From Anaerococcus tetradius ATCC 35098 (lineage in GTDB: Bacteria; Bacillota; Clostridia; Tissierellales; Peptoniphilaceae), in NCBI RefSeq assembly GCF_000159095.1, contig NZ_GG666295.1, positions 470,827 to 534,826 on the forward strand: DNA of 64,000 bases, given 5' to 3'. Within the stretch, counting starts at the first letter, position 1. Each line of letters starts with the position of its first letter. A program made the translations under genes and the position numbers. The notes beneath the pieces were generated by a model. It did not search any database. It saw only the letters and a list, made by a program, of their open reading frames with translations, and was not told the origin of the DNA. Shown here in pieces: positions 54,261 through 63,649 of the stretch.

Positions 54261-54424
54261 AAAAAAAGGCTCCTGCAGAATTTTAAATAGCATCGTCCAT
54301 CATTTAAAGATTCTCTTTGGAAATTTTAGCTCTCCTTGCCGTTTGCTATGGCCAGCGACCTATTGATTCTTCCGTAGAGTTTTCTAATGATATCATATGA
54401 TTTATTCATTCTGCAAAAGCAACT
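54261..54424 (-). ncRNA. Rod-like structured RNA with terminator (6S-like candidate)
   Basis: On the minus strand this stretch folds on itself. The ends pair over 13 consecutive base pairs including three G-U (54408-54420 with 54269-54281). Further pairs follow inside: aaau/auuu, cau/aug, aucauu/aaugau, cucu/agag and ggaa/uucc, separated by internal loops. A C and seven U follow (forward A 54261-54267). A promoter-like TTGACT (54454-54459) with TTATAA or TATAAC (54429-54435, spacer 18-19) would place the start at about 54424. An interrupted rod of about 160 bases with its own promoter and terminator resembles 6S RNA; alternatively it is a transcription attenuator for the downstream transporter. 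Confidence 0.6.
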
Positions 54425-54441
54425 TATTGTTATAAATTCAC

Positions 54442-55734
54442 TTACATGATTATAGTCAAGATACAAATGACAACTACTAGTGGAGTATAGAGATATTTTC
54501 CGATTTTATACCAAGCTTCTCCATACTTTTTGCTAGCTCCTGAGTTTACTTCATCTATTAGGGTCTTTTTGTCTAAGATGTAAAACCAAGTAATAGCACC
54601 AATCATAGCTCCTATAGGGATAATGTAGATTGATATTATGTCCATGAATGGACCCCAATCGCTAATTTTTTCCATATTTACCCCTACTAGAAAGACAAGG
54701 CTTGCTATCGAAAATAGGACTACTTTTCTATCAAGTTTTTTAAATACATAAGTAAGGGATTCTACTACTACTTCAAACATTATTTGTAGGGATGAGATAC
54801 CTGCAAATAAAACTGCTAGATATAATATTATGGCAAAAAGCCTTCCGCCTTCAATGTTTTGTAGGATAGTTGGCAAGACTTGGAAAAGTAGCCCAGGGCC
54901 ACCAGCTTGATCCATAGAAAATACTATTATTGATGGTATCATTACGAAGGCTGCAACTAGGGCTGCTATGGTATCTAGAAGGCCTGTCATTTTTGATGAA
55001 TAGACTATGTCTTCTCCCTTATGAAGATAGGCCCCACAAATCATCATGGCAGAACCTGTTATAGATAGGGAGAAGAAGGCTTGGCCCATAGCAGATACTA
55101 CATTTCCTATATTAATCTTACTATTATCAATTCTAAACATATATTTATAACCTTCTAGGGCATTTGGAAGGGTTAGGATTTTAATAGCTATTACTATAAA
55201 GAGGATAAAGAAGGCTGGCATCATAAATTTGCTTGATTTTTCTAGCGTCTTAGCTGAACCTAGGCAATTTATGAGTGTAAAAATAATTACTAAAAGATGA
55301 AATGGCCAGATAGAATATGCTCTTTCAGATAAATTCTTATACCATATATTTACATCACTTGTCATTAGGCTTCCTGTTACTGAATCAAAGAGGGCCTTAA
55401 ATATATAGGCAACTACAACTGCATAGCCTATGGTAAGGAGGACTAAGCCTATTAGGGGAAGGATTGATATGGCCCTTCCTAATTTGGGATTCTTGCCTGA
55501 TGAGGCGAAGGCTTTCTCGTAAGAGCCGATTGTGCCTGCTTCGGCGATTCTTCCTATGGCAAACTCGCTAGTAAGGCCTACATAGGAAAAGAGTGCTATA
55601 AAGAATATGTAGACTATTAAGAAAAACAGTCCTCCTTCTTGAAGCTTATAGGGAAAGCCCCATACGTTGGCCATACCTACAGCTGATCCTACTGCTGTAA
55701 GAATAAAGCCAAGCCTTGAATTAAATTTGTTCAT
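54442..55734 (-). CDS. Sodium-dependent NSS-family transporter (copy 2)
   Basis: A 430-residue NSS transporter, close in sequence and length to copy 1 (same GFILTAVGSAVGMANVWGFPYK start). The hydrophobic profile predicts about eleven segments. It follows trpS after a terminator. Its neighbour trpS makes tryptophan or another aromatic amino acid a reasonable guess as substrate, but this is inference. The 3' end overlaps the likely promoter of the structured RNA. Confidence 0.92.
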   Translation of the reverse strand: MNKFNSRLGFILTAVGSAVGMANVWGFPYKLQEGGLFFLIVYIFFIALFSYVGLTSEFAIGRIAEAGTIGSYEKAFASSGKNPKLGRAISILPLIGLVLLTIGYAVVVAYIFKALFDSVTGSLMTSDVNIWYKNLSERAYSIWPFHLLVIIFTLINCLGSAKTLEKSSKFMMPAFFILFIVIAIKILTLPNALEGYKYMFRIDNSKINIGNVVSAMGQAFFSLSITGSAMMICGAYLHKGEDIVYSSKMTGLLDTIAALVAAFVMIPSIIVFSMDQAGGPGLLFQVLPTILQNIEGGRLFAIILYLAVLFAGISSLQIMFEVVVESLTYVFKKLDRKVVLFSIASLVFLVGVNMEKISDWGPFMDIISIYIIPIGAMIGAITWFYILDKKTLIDEVNSGASKKYGEAWYKIGKYLYTPLVVVICILTIIM

Positions 55735-55750
55735 TATTATTCCTTTCTCA

Positions 55751-55785
55751 AAAAACAGGCTAGTTTATGGAAATTTAAACTAGCC
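55751..55785 (-). terminator. Intrinsic terminator after trpS
   Basis: A perfect 10-bp stem (ggctagttta 55758-55767 with 55776-55785) and 8-base loop are followed on the minus strand by TG and six T (forward A 55750-55755). Plus-strand T run beyond 55786 makes it nearly symmetrical. Confidence 0.75.
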
Positions 55786-55792
55786 CCCTTTT

Positions 55793-56875
55793 TTATTTAT
55801 ATTTTTCTTCTAAAAATTTGATTAGATCTTTATCTTCAAAGTAGTTGATGCCCATGGCTTTCTTTACTTCTTCGATTTTTGATCTTCCTTTTTCTCTAGC
55901 TTTCTTTGTTCCTTCTTCAAGGATTTTAAAAACTGAGTCTAAGTCTTTTTCGTATTGAGCACGCCTTTGTCTAATTGGCTCAAGTTCATCTTCTAGGACT
56001 TTGATTAAGAACTTTTTGCATTTAACATCTCCAAGTCCACCCCTCTTGTAGTGGGCTTTTAGGGCATCAAGATTTTCATATTCTGGAAGAAATCTTTCAA
56101 AATGCGAATCTTTGGCAAAGACATCTAGATAGGTAAATACAATATTTCCTTCTATCTTTCCTGGGTCATCTATATTTATATGATCAGGGTCTGTGTACAT
56201 ACTCATTACTTTTTTCTTTAGAGTTTTTTTATCATCAGCAAGATAGATAGCATTACCCAAGGACTTACTCATCTTAGCTGCCCCATCTATACCTGGCATA
56301 CGTCTTGCTATTTTTTCTTCAGGAAGGACTGCTTTTGGCTCGATGAAGGTTTCACCATAGATATTATTAAAGCTTCTAGCAATCTCCCTTGCCTGTTCAA
56401 GCATTGGTTCTTGGTCTTCTCCAACTGGAACAATATTTGCATCAAAAAGCAAAATGTCGGCAGCTTGACTAACAGGGTAGATTATAAAGCCTGCTGGAAG
56501 TGAGGTTTCAAAATTCCTTAATTTAATTTCTGCTTTTACAGTTGGATTTCTTTCGAGTCTTGATAGACTAACAAGATTTAGAAAATAAAAAGTAAGCTCA
56601 GTTAGCTCTTCGACTTGAGATTGAACAAAAAAAGTTACCTTGTTAGGATCAAGACCCACACTTAGATAGTCTAGAGCTACTTCAATAAGATTTTCTCTGA
56701 TTTTTCCTGGATTATCAAAATTATCAGTTAGGGCTTGGCTATCAGCAATCATAACATACATCCTGTCATAATTAGCTTCTTCCTGCATCCTTACCCTATT
56801 TCTTAGGCTTCCAACATAATGGCCTAGGTGAAGTCTACCAGTTGGCCTATCACCTGTAAGAATTATATCTTTCAA
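55793..56875 (-). CDS. trpS: Tryptophanyl-tRNA synthetase
   Basis: A class Ic synthetase. It begins with DIILTGDRPTGRLHLGHYVG, which contains the HLGH motif, and has KMSKSLGN. A long upstream in-frame extension (to 56971) would overlap prfB by 53 bases and add non-homologous residues. A TTG at 56875 follows AAGGAGG by 5 bases and gives a normal 360-residue protein with the standard N-terminus; this start is chosen. It follows prfB by 43 bases, with no T-box between them. Confidence 0.94.
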   Translation of the reverse strand: MKDIILTGDRPTGRLHLGHYVGSLRNRVRMQEEANYDRMYVMIADSQALTDNFDNPGKIRENLIEVALDYLSVGLDPNKVTFFVQSQVEELTELTFYFLNLVSLSRLERNPTVKAEIKLRNFETSLPAGFIIYPVSQAADILLFDANIVPVGEDQEPMLEQAREIARSFNNIYGETFIEPKAVLPEEKIARRMPGIDGAAKMSKSLGNAIYLADDKKTLKKKVMSMYTDPDHINIDDPGKIEGNIVFTYLDVFAKDSHFERFLPEYENLDALKAHYKRGGLGDVKCKKFLIKVLEDELEPIRQRRAQYEKDLDSVFKILEEGTKKAREKGRSKIEEVKKAMGINYFEDKDLIKFLEEKYK

Positions 56876-56918
56876 AATTTCCTCCTTATTCAAAAAAGGG
56901 GAAGGAGTAACCTTCCAC

Positions 56919-58029
56919 CTAATCATTCTTGCTTGCAAGGTAGGCATCAATGAAGCCTTGAAGGTCGCCATCCATTACAGCCTCAACATTTCCCATCTCG
57001 TAGTTGGTCCTGTGGTCTTTAACCATAGTATAGGGTTGGAAAACATATGATCTAATTTGGCTACCCCAAGCGATTTGAGAATACTTACCTTGGATATCTT
57101 CTATTTTTTCTCTTTGCTCTTCTTCTTTGATTTGGACAAGCTTACTCATGAGAAGATTCATAGCTGTTTGCTTGTTTTGTATTTGACTTCTTTCTGCTTG
57201 GCTTGTGGCAACTACCCCTGTTGGGATGTGGGTTATTCTTACAGCGGAGTCAGTCTTATTGACGTGTTGTCCCCCTGCTCCACTTGCCCTGTAGGTATCA
57301 ATTCTCAAGTCAGATGGATCTATATCAATTTCTAAATTATCATCTAATTCTGGAAAGACATCTACTGATGCGAAGGAAGTATGTCTTCTGGATTGACTAT
57401 CAAAAGGTGAGATTCTTACAAGTCTATGAACCCCCTTTTCGCCCTTTAGATAACCATAGGCATAAGGGCCTTTCACATGCAAGGTAGCAGATTTGATACC
57501 TCCCGCCTCCTCATTGTTAAGGTCCTTTAACTCATACTTGTAGCCGACATTATCGAAATATCTTTTATACATCCTAAAGAGCATATCAGCCCAATCAGTA
57601 GCTTCGAGTCCACCTGCCCCTGCATTTATTGAGATATAACAATTGTTTTTGTCATACTCTCCACTTAGCTGAGTTTTAAGTTTCATCTTATCAGCTAGTT
57701 TATATAAAGCCTCTAGGGACTCTTCTACAGCATTAACAGTATCCTCTTCCTTATTATCGCTAAGCTCAACAAGGTCAAGCAAGTCTACATTATCCCTAAT
57801 ACCTTCTTCTAGCTTTTTGTATTCATTTAGGTCTTCCTTTTTTAAGGAAAGATCTGCCATGATTTGCGAAGCCTTGTCCGAATCGTTCCAGAAGTCAGGA
57901 CTTTGTGACTTCTTTTCCAATTCTCCAATCTCTTTTTCTAGACTAGCTGGGTCAAAGAGAATCTCCGATTAATTTTAGTTTTTGAGATAGGTCTTCAATC
58001 TCAGACCTTAGTTCAAATAATTCTTTCAT
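56919..58029 (-). CDS. prfB: Peptide chain release factor 2, with programmed +1 frameshift
   Basis: RF2 ends translation at UGA and UAA. The ATG at 58029 opens a 25-codon frame ending CTT-TGA (57957-57952). Slipping +1 on CTT continues as GAC-CCA into the main frame, giving about 369 residues. A GGAG (57963-57966) precedes the shift site as the internal Shine-Dalgarno. The SPF tripeptide is in ISPFDSQSRRHTS and the catalytic GGQ is in SGAGGQHVNKTD. The start lies one base after the secA stop. Low RF2 favours the frameshift, so the gene is self-regulated. Confidence 0.95.
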
Positions 58030-58030
58030 C

Positions 58031-60757
58031 TTAATTCTTTACATTAGTTTTTTTAGCTTCACGTTCAAGTCTTCTACGTTCTGCTCTATTAAGTCCTTCC
58101 AAGTTCTCATCACTTTTATCATCATTTATATCTTCAAGGTGTTCTTCACTTGGTTTTAGGACTTGTTTTCTTTCAATATTTTGTCTAATTTCAACACTTA
58201 GCATGTATTTAACAGTATCTTCTTGGATAGATCTTGTCATATCTTCATACATATCGAAACCTTCGTTAGTGTAAGCCCTAACTGGGTCTTCTTGGCCCAT
58301 AGCTCTAACGCCGATTTCCTTTCTCATTTGATCCATGGCATCAATATGATCCATCCATTTTTGATCTATTACCCTAAGTAGGATTACTCTTTCTACTTCT
58401 CTCATATTATCAGGGCCAAAGCTTGATTCCTTATCTTCATATTTAGCAAGAGTTGCATCTGTAATATAATCAATCAAGTCTTGTTGGCTATAGGAGTTGA
58501 TATTTTCAAAGTGAAGGCTAGCTACAGGAATAGCAAGACCGTGAAGGTAGTTTAGTAGGGCTGTCATCTCCCAGTTTTCTGGTTTAACTTCTGGGTTGGT
58601 GAAAGTATAAACTGCATTAGCTATAACATCCTTAATCATAGCTATAATAGTTTCTTTCATGTTTTGACCATAAAGAACTTCTTTTCTCTCGTTGTAGATG
58701 ATAGTTCTTTGTTTATTCATAACATCATCGTATTGGAGGACTCTTTTTCTTGTAGCGAAGTTGTTAGCTTCTACCCTTGTTTGAGCACGTTCCACAGACT
58801 TTGTAACGAGTCTTGAAACTATTGGTTCATTTTCGTCGTAGTTATATTTTTCTACAAACTTAGCTACTGCTTCACCACCATTAAGTCTGATTAGGTCATC
58901 TTCTAGAGAAATGAAGAATCTTGACTTACCTGGGTCTCCTTGACGACCTGAACGACCCCTCAACTGATTGTCTATACGACGTGATTCGTGTCTTTCAGAT
59001 CCTATGATATATAGACCACCAACAGCCTTTACTTTCTCAGCTTCAGCCTTAATTTCTGGTCTGTATATATCCTTATAGTGTCTATATTTCTTACGAGCAT
59101 CGAGTACTTCTTGATCACTTGTTTCAGCAAAAGAATCTACTTGTTCAAGAACCTCTTCGCTTACTCCTTCTCTTTTTAGTCTTGACATAGCCATGTGGTC
59201 TACGTTACCACCTAACATGATATCAGTACCACGACCTGCCATGTTGGTTGCTATAGTAACTTGGTTAAGTCTACCAGCTTGGGCAACAATATCTGCTTCT
59301 CTTTCGTGGTTCTTAGCATTTAGGACTGTATGAGTTATGCCAGCCTTTTTTAGCTCAGCTGATAATCTCTCACTAGCCTCGATTGAAATAGTACCTACAA
59401 GGATTGGTTGACCTGTAGCGTGAACCCTATTAATCTCATCTATGATTGCATTAAATTTACCACGTTCATTGATGTAAACATAGTCCACATCGTCTTTTCT
59501 TTGAACAGGTCTATTAGTTGGAATTTCTACAACGTCAAGCTTATAAATTTCGCTAAACTCATCTTCTTCAGTCTTTGCAGTACCAGTCATACCTGAAAGC
59601 TTATCATACATTCTAAAGTAGTTTTGGAAGGTAATAGTAGCAAGAGTCTTACTTTCCGCCTTAACTTCAACCCCTTCCTTAGCTTCAATAGCTTGGTGAA
59701 GACCATCAGAAAATCTCCTACCTTGCATAATACGGCCTGTAAACTCATCTACAATTTCAACTTCGCCGTGGTTAACTACATAATCAATATCCCTTGTCAT
59801 AGTAGTATTTGCCTTTAGGGCGTTGTTGATATAATGGGCTAGCTCTATATTATTTGTATCTGAAAGGTTATCTATACCAAAGAACTTTTCAGCCTTGGCT
59901 GTACCCTTTTCAGTTAAGTTTGATGTCTTTCTCTTTTCATCTACAAGGAAGTCTACATCTTCTACCTTAAACTCCCTATCGAAAGGATCTATATCAGCAT
60001 CTTCGTTAGGATCAAGGATTCTTCCCTCTAGAGTTTGGATAAACTCATTGGCCTTAACATAAGTATCTGTAGACTCATCCCCTTGGCCAGAAATAATAAG
60101 AGGAGTTCTAGCTTCATCTATAAGGATAGAGTCAACCTCATCTACTATAGCATAGTGGAGATCTCTTTGTACCATATCATCCTTGTAGGTAACCATATTA
60201 TCTCTTAGATAGTCAAAACCAAATTGGTTGTTTGTACCATATGTGATATCTGCTTGGTAATTTTTCTTTCTTTCACTATTGGTTAAACCATAAATAATAC
60301 AACCAACGCTTAGGCCTAAGAAAGTATGTACCTTACCCATCCACTCTTGGTCACGCTTAGCTAGGTAGTCGTTAACAGTAACAACGTGTACTCCCCTACC
60401 AGTAAGGGCGTTTAAGTAAGCAGGTAGGGTTGCTACCAAGGTCTTACCTTCACCAGTCTTCATCTCTGCAATTTGTCCATTGTGAAGAACAATACCACCA
60501 AGAAGTTGGACTGGATAATGCTTCATACCCAAAACCCTAAAACTTGCTTCTCTTACAACAGCAAAGGCTTCAACAAGGAGGTCATCAACTGTTTCACCTT
60601 GAGCTAATCTTTGTTTAAATTCACTTGTTTTTCCTTGTAACTGAATATCTGTCAGTTCTTGCATTTTCTCATCTAGGGCAAGAATTTGATCAACTAATTT
60701 CATATTTTGATCGATTTCTTTTTGACTAAATGACTTAAAAAAATTAAATAATGCCAA
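58031..60757 (-). CDS. secA: Preprotein translocase ATPase SecA
   Basis: SecA drives export through SecYEG. Walker A is MKTGEGKTLVA, Walker B is VDEVDSILIDEARTPL, and LRGRSGRQGDPG completes the second nucleotide fold. About 908 residues. A TTG at 60757 follows GGAGAG by 8 bases and gives MALFNFF, the usual SecA start; a GTG three codons upstream has the site too close. The C-terminus ends in a basic helix (AERRRLEREAKK) and lacks the CxCxSGKKYKxCHG zinc motif that many SecA proteins carry. Probably co-transcribed with prfB. Confidence 0.96.
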   Translation of the reverse strand: MALFNFFKSFSQKEIDQNMKLVDQILALDEKMQELTDIQLQGKTSEFKQRLAQGETVDDLLVEAFAVVREASFRVLGMKHYPVQLLGGIVLHNGQIAEMKTGEGKTLVATLPAYLNALTGRGVHVVTVNDYLAKRDQEWMGKVHTFLGLSVGCIIYGLTNSERKKNYQADITYGTNNQFGFDYLRDNMVTYKDDMVQRDLHYAIVDEVDSILIDEARTPLIISGQGDESTDTYVKANEFIQTLEGRILDPNEDADIDPFDREFKVEDVDFLVDEKRKTSNLTEKGTAKAEKFFGIDNLSDTNNIELAHYINNALKANTTMTRDIDYVVNHGEVEIVDEFTGRIMQGRRFSDGLHQAIEAKEGVEVKAESKTLATITFQNYFRMYDKLSGMTGTAKTEEDEFSEIYKLDVVEIPTNRPVQRKDDVDYVYINERGKFNAIIDEINRVHATGQPILVGTISIEASERLSAELKKAGITHTVLNAKNHEREADIVAQAGRLNQVTIATNMAGRGTDIMLGGNVDHMAMSRLKREGVSEEVLEQVDSFAETSDQEVLDARKKYRHYKDIYRPEIKAEAEKVKAVGGLYIIGSERHESRRIDNQLRGRSGRQGDPGKSRFFISLEDDLIRLNGGEAVAKFVEKYNYDENEPIVSRLVTKSVERAQTRVEANNFATRKRVLQYDDVMNKQRTIIYNERKEVLYGQNMKETIIAMIKDVIANAVYTFTNPEVKPENWEMTALLNYLHGLAIPVASLHFENINSYSQQDLIDYITDATLAKYEDKESSFGPDNMREVERVILLRVIDQKWMDHIDAMDQMRKEIGVRAMGQEDPVRAYTNEGFDMYEDMTRSIQEDTVKYMLSVEIRQNIERKQVLKPSEEHLEDINDDKSDENLEGLNRAERRRLEREAKKTNVKN

Positions 60758-61065
60758 ATTATTCACTCTCCAATTCTTCCCAAGAAAGCAAAATAAGTAG
60801 CTTCCTATAGGTTTTTCATATATATCTTAAAGCATAATTTCAATTTTGTAAAATATATTCTTTATACTTCAAATATTCGCTCTTACTACTATACCAGTTA
60901 ATTTTCATAAAAAAATATCTATTTGATAATTTTAACACTTTTATCTCATAAAAATTAAAAATTCTCTGCTACTAAATTTCTTAGCAAAATTGTTTTGGTA
61001 AAGTAAATATAAAAATCAAGAAAAAAGACCTAGCAAGAAAATCTTGTTAGGTCGAAATGATATAA
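60758..61065. other. Intergenic stretch between secA and hpf
   Basis: AT-rich, no gene seen. The end next to hpf holds its terminator. A possible secA promoter (TTTACA with TAAGAT at 17 bases on the minus strand, about 60830-60860) is weak. Nothing else could be supported. Confidence 0.5.
61018..61053 (-). terminator. Intrinsic terminator after hpf
   Basis: A 12-bp stem with one G-U (61027-61038 with 61042-61053, gacctagcaaga) and a 3-base loop is followed on the minus strand by TTTTTTCTTG. It lies 13 bases after the hpf stop. Confidence 0.8.
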
Positions 61066-61605
61066 CTAATCGAGGTTAGGAATGATTTGTCCGTAGTCGC
61101 CTTTTCTTCTTCTATATACAACCCTCACTTGCATATCATCGCTATCGAGATATACAAAGAAGTTATGATCTAGTAATTCCATCTGTAGGATAGCTTCCTC
61201 AGCACTCATTGGTTTTACATTAATTTCTTTAGTTCTTACGATGTTGATTTTTTCGTCATCTTTTTTGTCATCATAAGCTTCGAAATTATCAAACTTAATG
61301 CTTGCTCCACTTTGTCTACCCTTCATTAGCTTGGTCTTATTTTTCATTACTTGTCTAACAAGACCATCGATATTCTTATCAATAGCTGTTTGGTAGCTAT
61401 TATCACTTGTTTCAGATCTTAGGATTCTGCCACCATCAAGAACTGCTGTAGTTTCTACTACGAAGTCATTTCCTTCTTTGGCAAATCTAATATCCATCTC
61501 TTGTTGGTCATGGAAGTATTTATCTAGCCTTTCAAATTTCTTGATAGATTCATTTCTGATATCATTGGTTAGTGTAAAATTCTTGGCTATTAAATTTAAT
61601 TTCAT
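61066..61605 (-). CDS. hpf: Long-form ribosome hibernation promoting factor
   Basis: A 179-residue HPF. The N-terminal S30AE domain starts LNLIAKNFTLTNDI and the C-terminal dimerisation domain has EEAILQMELLDHNFFVYLDSD and ends with VVYRRRKGDYGQI. The two-domain form joins ribosomes into inactive 100S dimers. The ATG at 61605 follows GAGGAGGG; an upstream in-frame start at 61680 is rejected. Monocistronic, divergent from the S9 peptidase. Confidence 0.95.
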   Translation of the reverse strand: MKLNLIAKNFTLTNDIRNESIKKFERLDKYFHDQQEMDIRFAKEGNDFVVETTAVLDGGRILRSETSDNSYQTAIDKNIDGLVRQVMKNKTKLMKGRQSGASIKFDNFEAYDDKKDDEKINIVRTKEINVKPMSAEEAILQMELLDHNFFVYLDSDDMQVRVVYRRRKGDYGQIIPNLD

Positions 61606-61720
61606 AATACCCTCCTCTTGTCTTTTTATTAATTTACCCAAAATCAATTTTAATAAACGTTTTCTTTTAATTTTTTTCAATTATCAAGTATAATAAACAA
61701 AGATGTACAAAGGAGAAAAT

Positions 61721-63649
61721 ATGAAAGATACAGAAATAAAAGATATACTTGATTACGAGTTTTTATCTAGTCTTGATATATCAAAAGATAATAAGAAATT
61801 AGTCTACAAAAAAACTAAGGCTAACTATAAAGAAAACAAATACGATACAAATTTTTGGATTTACGATTTAACAAGTAAGGAAAACTTCCAAGTAACTGAT
61901 GATAATAAGGCTTCTATTTCTTGCTTCAACCAAAATTCTAAGCTCGTCTACAAGAAAGAAAGTAATGATGATGAAGACATATTTTTTGTCAAGAAAGATT
62001 CTGGCGTAGGTCAAAAATATTTTTCAATCAAAAAAGATGTTAGTATGATTAGACATCTTAGGGATGATTTATACCTAATTAAAGCCAAGGATAAGAAATC
62101 CAAAGAAGCTAAGGAAGAAGAGAAAGAAAATTCCTATTTCAAAGAAATTAACGAGCTTCCTTTTTATCTAAATGGAGTAGGCTTCATTAAAGACGAAGAC
62201 TCTGCCCTATATTTTTACGATAAGGCGAAGGATAAGGTCGAATTGATTCTTAACTTAGATAAAAAAGACAGGCTAAGCTTTGTTGATATTAACGAAAACT
62301 TCGACAAGCTCTTGTTATTTAGGGCAAATTATAGTCCAAATTCAGTAATGGAGCTTAGAGAAGACCTACTTTTATATGATATCAAAAGTAAAAAACTAAC
62401 TAGCCTTATCGAAAAAGAATTTTCTTTTTATACAAGTAGATTTATCGAAGATAAGATAATTTTTGTTGGAACTAATATGAAAAAAGGTGGGGTCAACGAA
62501 GATTCTTTTATTTACTCTTGTGATTTTGATGGAGCTTATAAAAAAATTAGTCCGGACGATTTTGATATGGCCTTTGGCAATTCCATAGGAACTGATGCAC
62601 GTTTTGGATCTACTAAGACCTTTGCTGTTAAGGATAATAGGCTCTATTTCCTAGTTACAGAATATGAAAAAAGCAAGCTTTATTCTATAAATCTAGCTGG
62701 AGAAATAAGAGAAGAAATATCTTCAGAAGTGGAAGATTTTGCCCTTGGAACAAATGATATCTACTATTCTTCTATTTCATCAAATAGCCTTTGTGAGTTA
62801 AAAGAAAAATCAACTGGAGATATCTTAGTTGAAAATAAAATAGCTACTTGGGTATGTCCAATAGAAAGCTTTGATTTTACCTCTAATGGTGATAAGCTCG
62901 GGGGCTATGTCATCTTACCAAAAGATTTTGATGAAAATAAAAAATACCCTACTATCCTTTCAGTTCACGGTGGACCTAAGACAGAATTTTCTGATATCTT
63001 CCATCACGAACACCAAGTCCTTGCCAATGCTGGCTATATTATTATCTATACCAATCCTCATGGCTCTAGTGGACGAGGTGTAAAATTTTCTGATATAAGA
63101 GGAAAATATGGAGAAGTAGACTTTTACGATCTAATGAACTTTGCCGACCTAGCTATAGAAAAATATCCGCAAATCGATAAGGACAGGATGGCGATTTACG
63201 GAGGAAGTTATGGTGGCTTTATGACCAATTGGGCCATAGGTCACACAGATAGATTTAAGGCAGCTTGCTCTCAAAGGTCAATTTCTAACTGGCTAAGCTT
63301 TTATGGAGTAAGTGATATAGGCTACTATTTTGCCCCTGATCAGACTGGTGCTAACATGTGGGATAATCTCGAAAAAGTTTGGGAGAAATCTCCTCTCAAG
63401 CACGCAAAGAATGTAAAGACTCCAACTCTTTTTATCCATTCAGATGAGGACTACAGATGTCCACTCGAGCAGGGTATACAGATGTATGAGAGGATAAAAG
63501 AAAATGGAGTTGACACTAAAATGTATATCTTCCATGGTGAAAATCACGAGCTATCAAGATCTGGTAGGCCTAAGGGTAGAATTAAAAGGCTTACAGAGAT
63601 TAAGGCTTGGTTTGATAAGTATTTGAAAGATGAAGATAAAGAAGCCTAA
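61721..63649 (+). CDS. S9-family (prolyl oligopeptidase) peptidase
   Basis: A 642-residue serine peptidase of the acylaminoacyl-peptidase/DPP group. The N-terminal 390 residues have repeated beta-strand patterns of a propeller. The alpha/beta hydrolase domain then shows LSVHGGPKTEF, the nucleophile elbow YGGSYGGFMTNW, the acid in HSDEDYRCPLEQ and the histidine in HGENHELSRSG. No signal peptide is visible, so it is cytoplasmic and probably degrades imported peptides. The ATG at 61721 follows AAAGGAG; an ATG 18 bases earlier lacks a site. Confidence 0.93.
   Translation: MKDTEIKDILDYEFLSSLDISKDNKKLVYKKTKANYKENKYDTNFWIYDLTSKENFQVTDDNKASISCFNQNSKLVYKKESNDDEDIFFVKKDSGVGQKYFSIKKDVSMIRHLRDDLYLIKAKDKKSKEAKEEEKENSYFKEINELPFYLNGVGFIKDEDSALYFYDKAKDKVELILNLDKKDRLSFVDINENFDKLLLFRANYSPNSVMELREDLLLYDIKSKKLTSLIEKEFSFYTSRFIEDKIIFVGTNMKKGGVNEDSFIYSCDFDGAYKKISPDDFDMAFGNSIGTDARFGSTKTFAVKDNRLYFLVTEYEKSKLYSINLAGEIREEISSEVEDFALGTNDIYYSSISSNSLCELKEKSTGDILVENKIATWVCPIESFDFTSNGDKLGGYVILPKDFDENKKYPTILSVHGGPKTEFSDIFHHEHQVLANAGYIIIYTNPHGSSGRGVKFSDIRGKYGEVDFYDLMNFADLAIEKYPQIDKDRMAIYGGSYGGFMTNWAIGHTDRFKAACSQRSISNWLSFYGVSDIGYYFAPDQTGANMWDNLEKVWEKSPLKHAKNVKTPTLFIHSDEDYRCPLEQGIQMYERIKENGVDTKMYIFHGENHELSRSGRPKGRIKRLTEIKAWFDKYLKDEDKEA

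Noticed and set aside
56876-56918. T-box before trpS
   Set aside because: The gap to prfB is only 43 bases and holds only the ribosome site; no T-box sequence.
61606-61680. N-terminal extension of hpf
   Set aside because: Residues are basic and unrelated to the family; the GAGGAGGG site is placed for the ATG at 61605.
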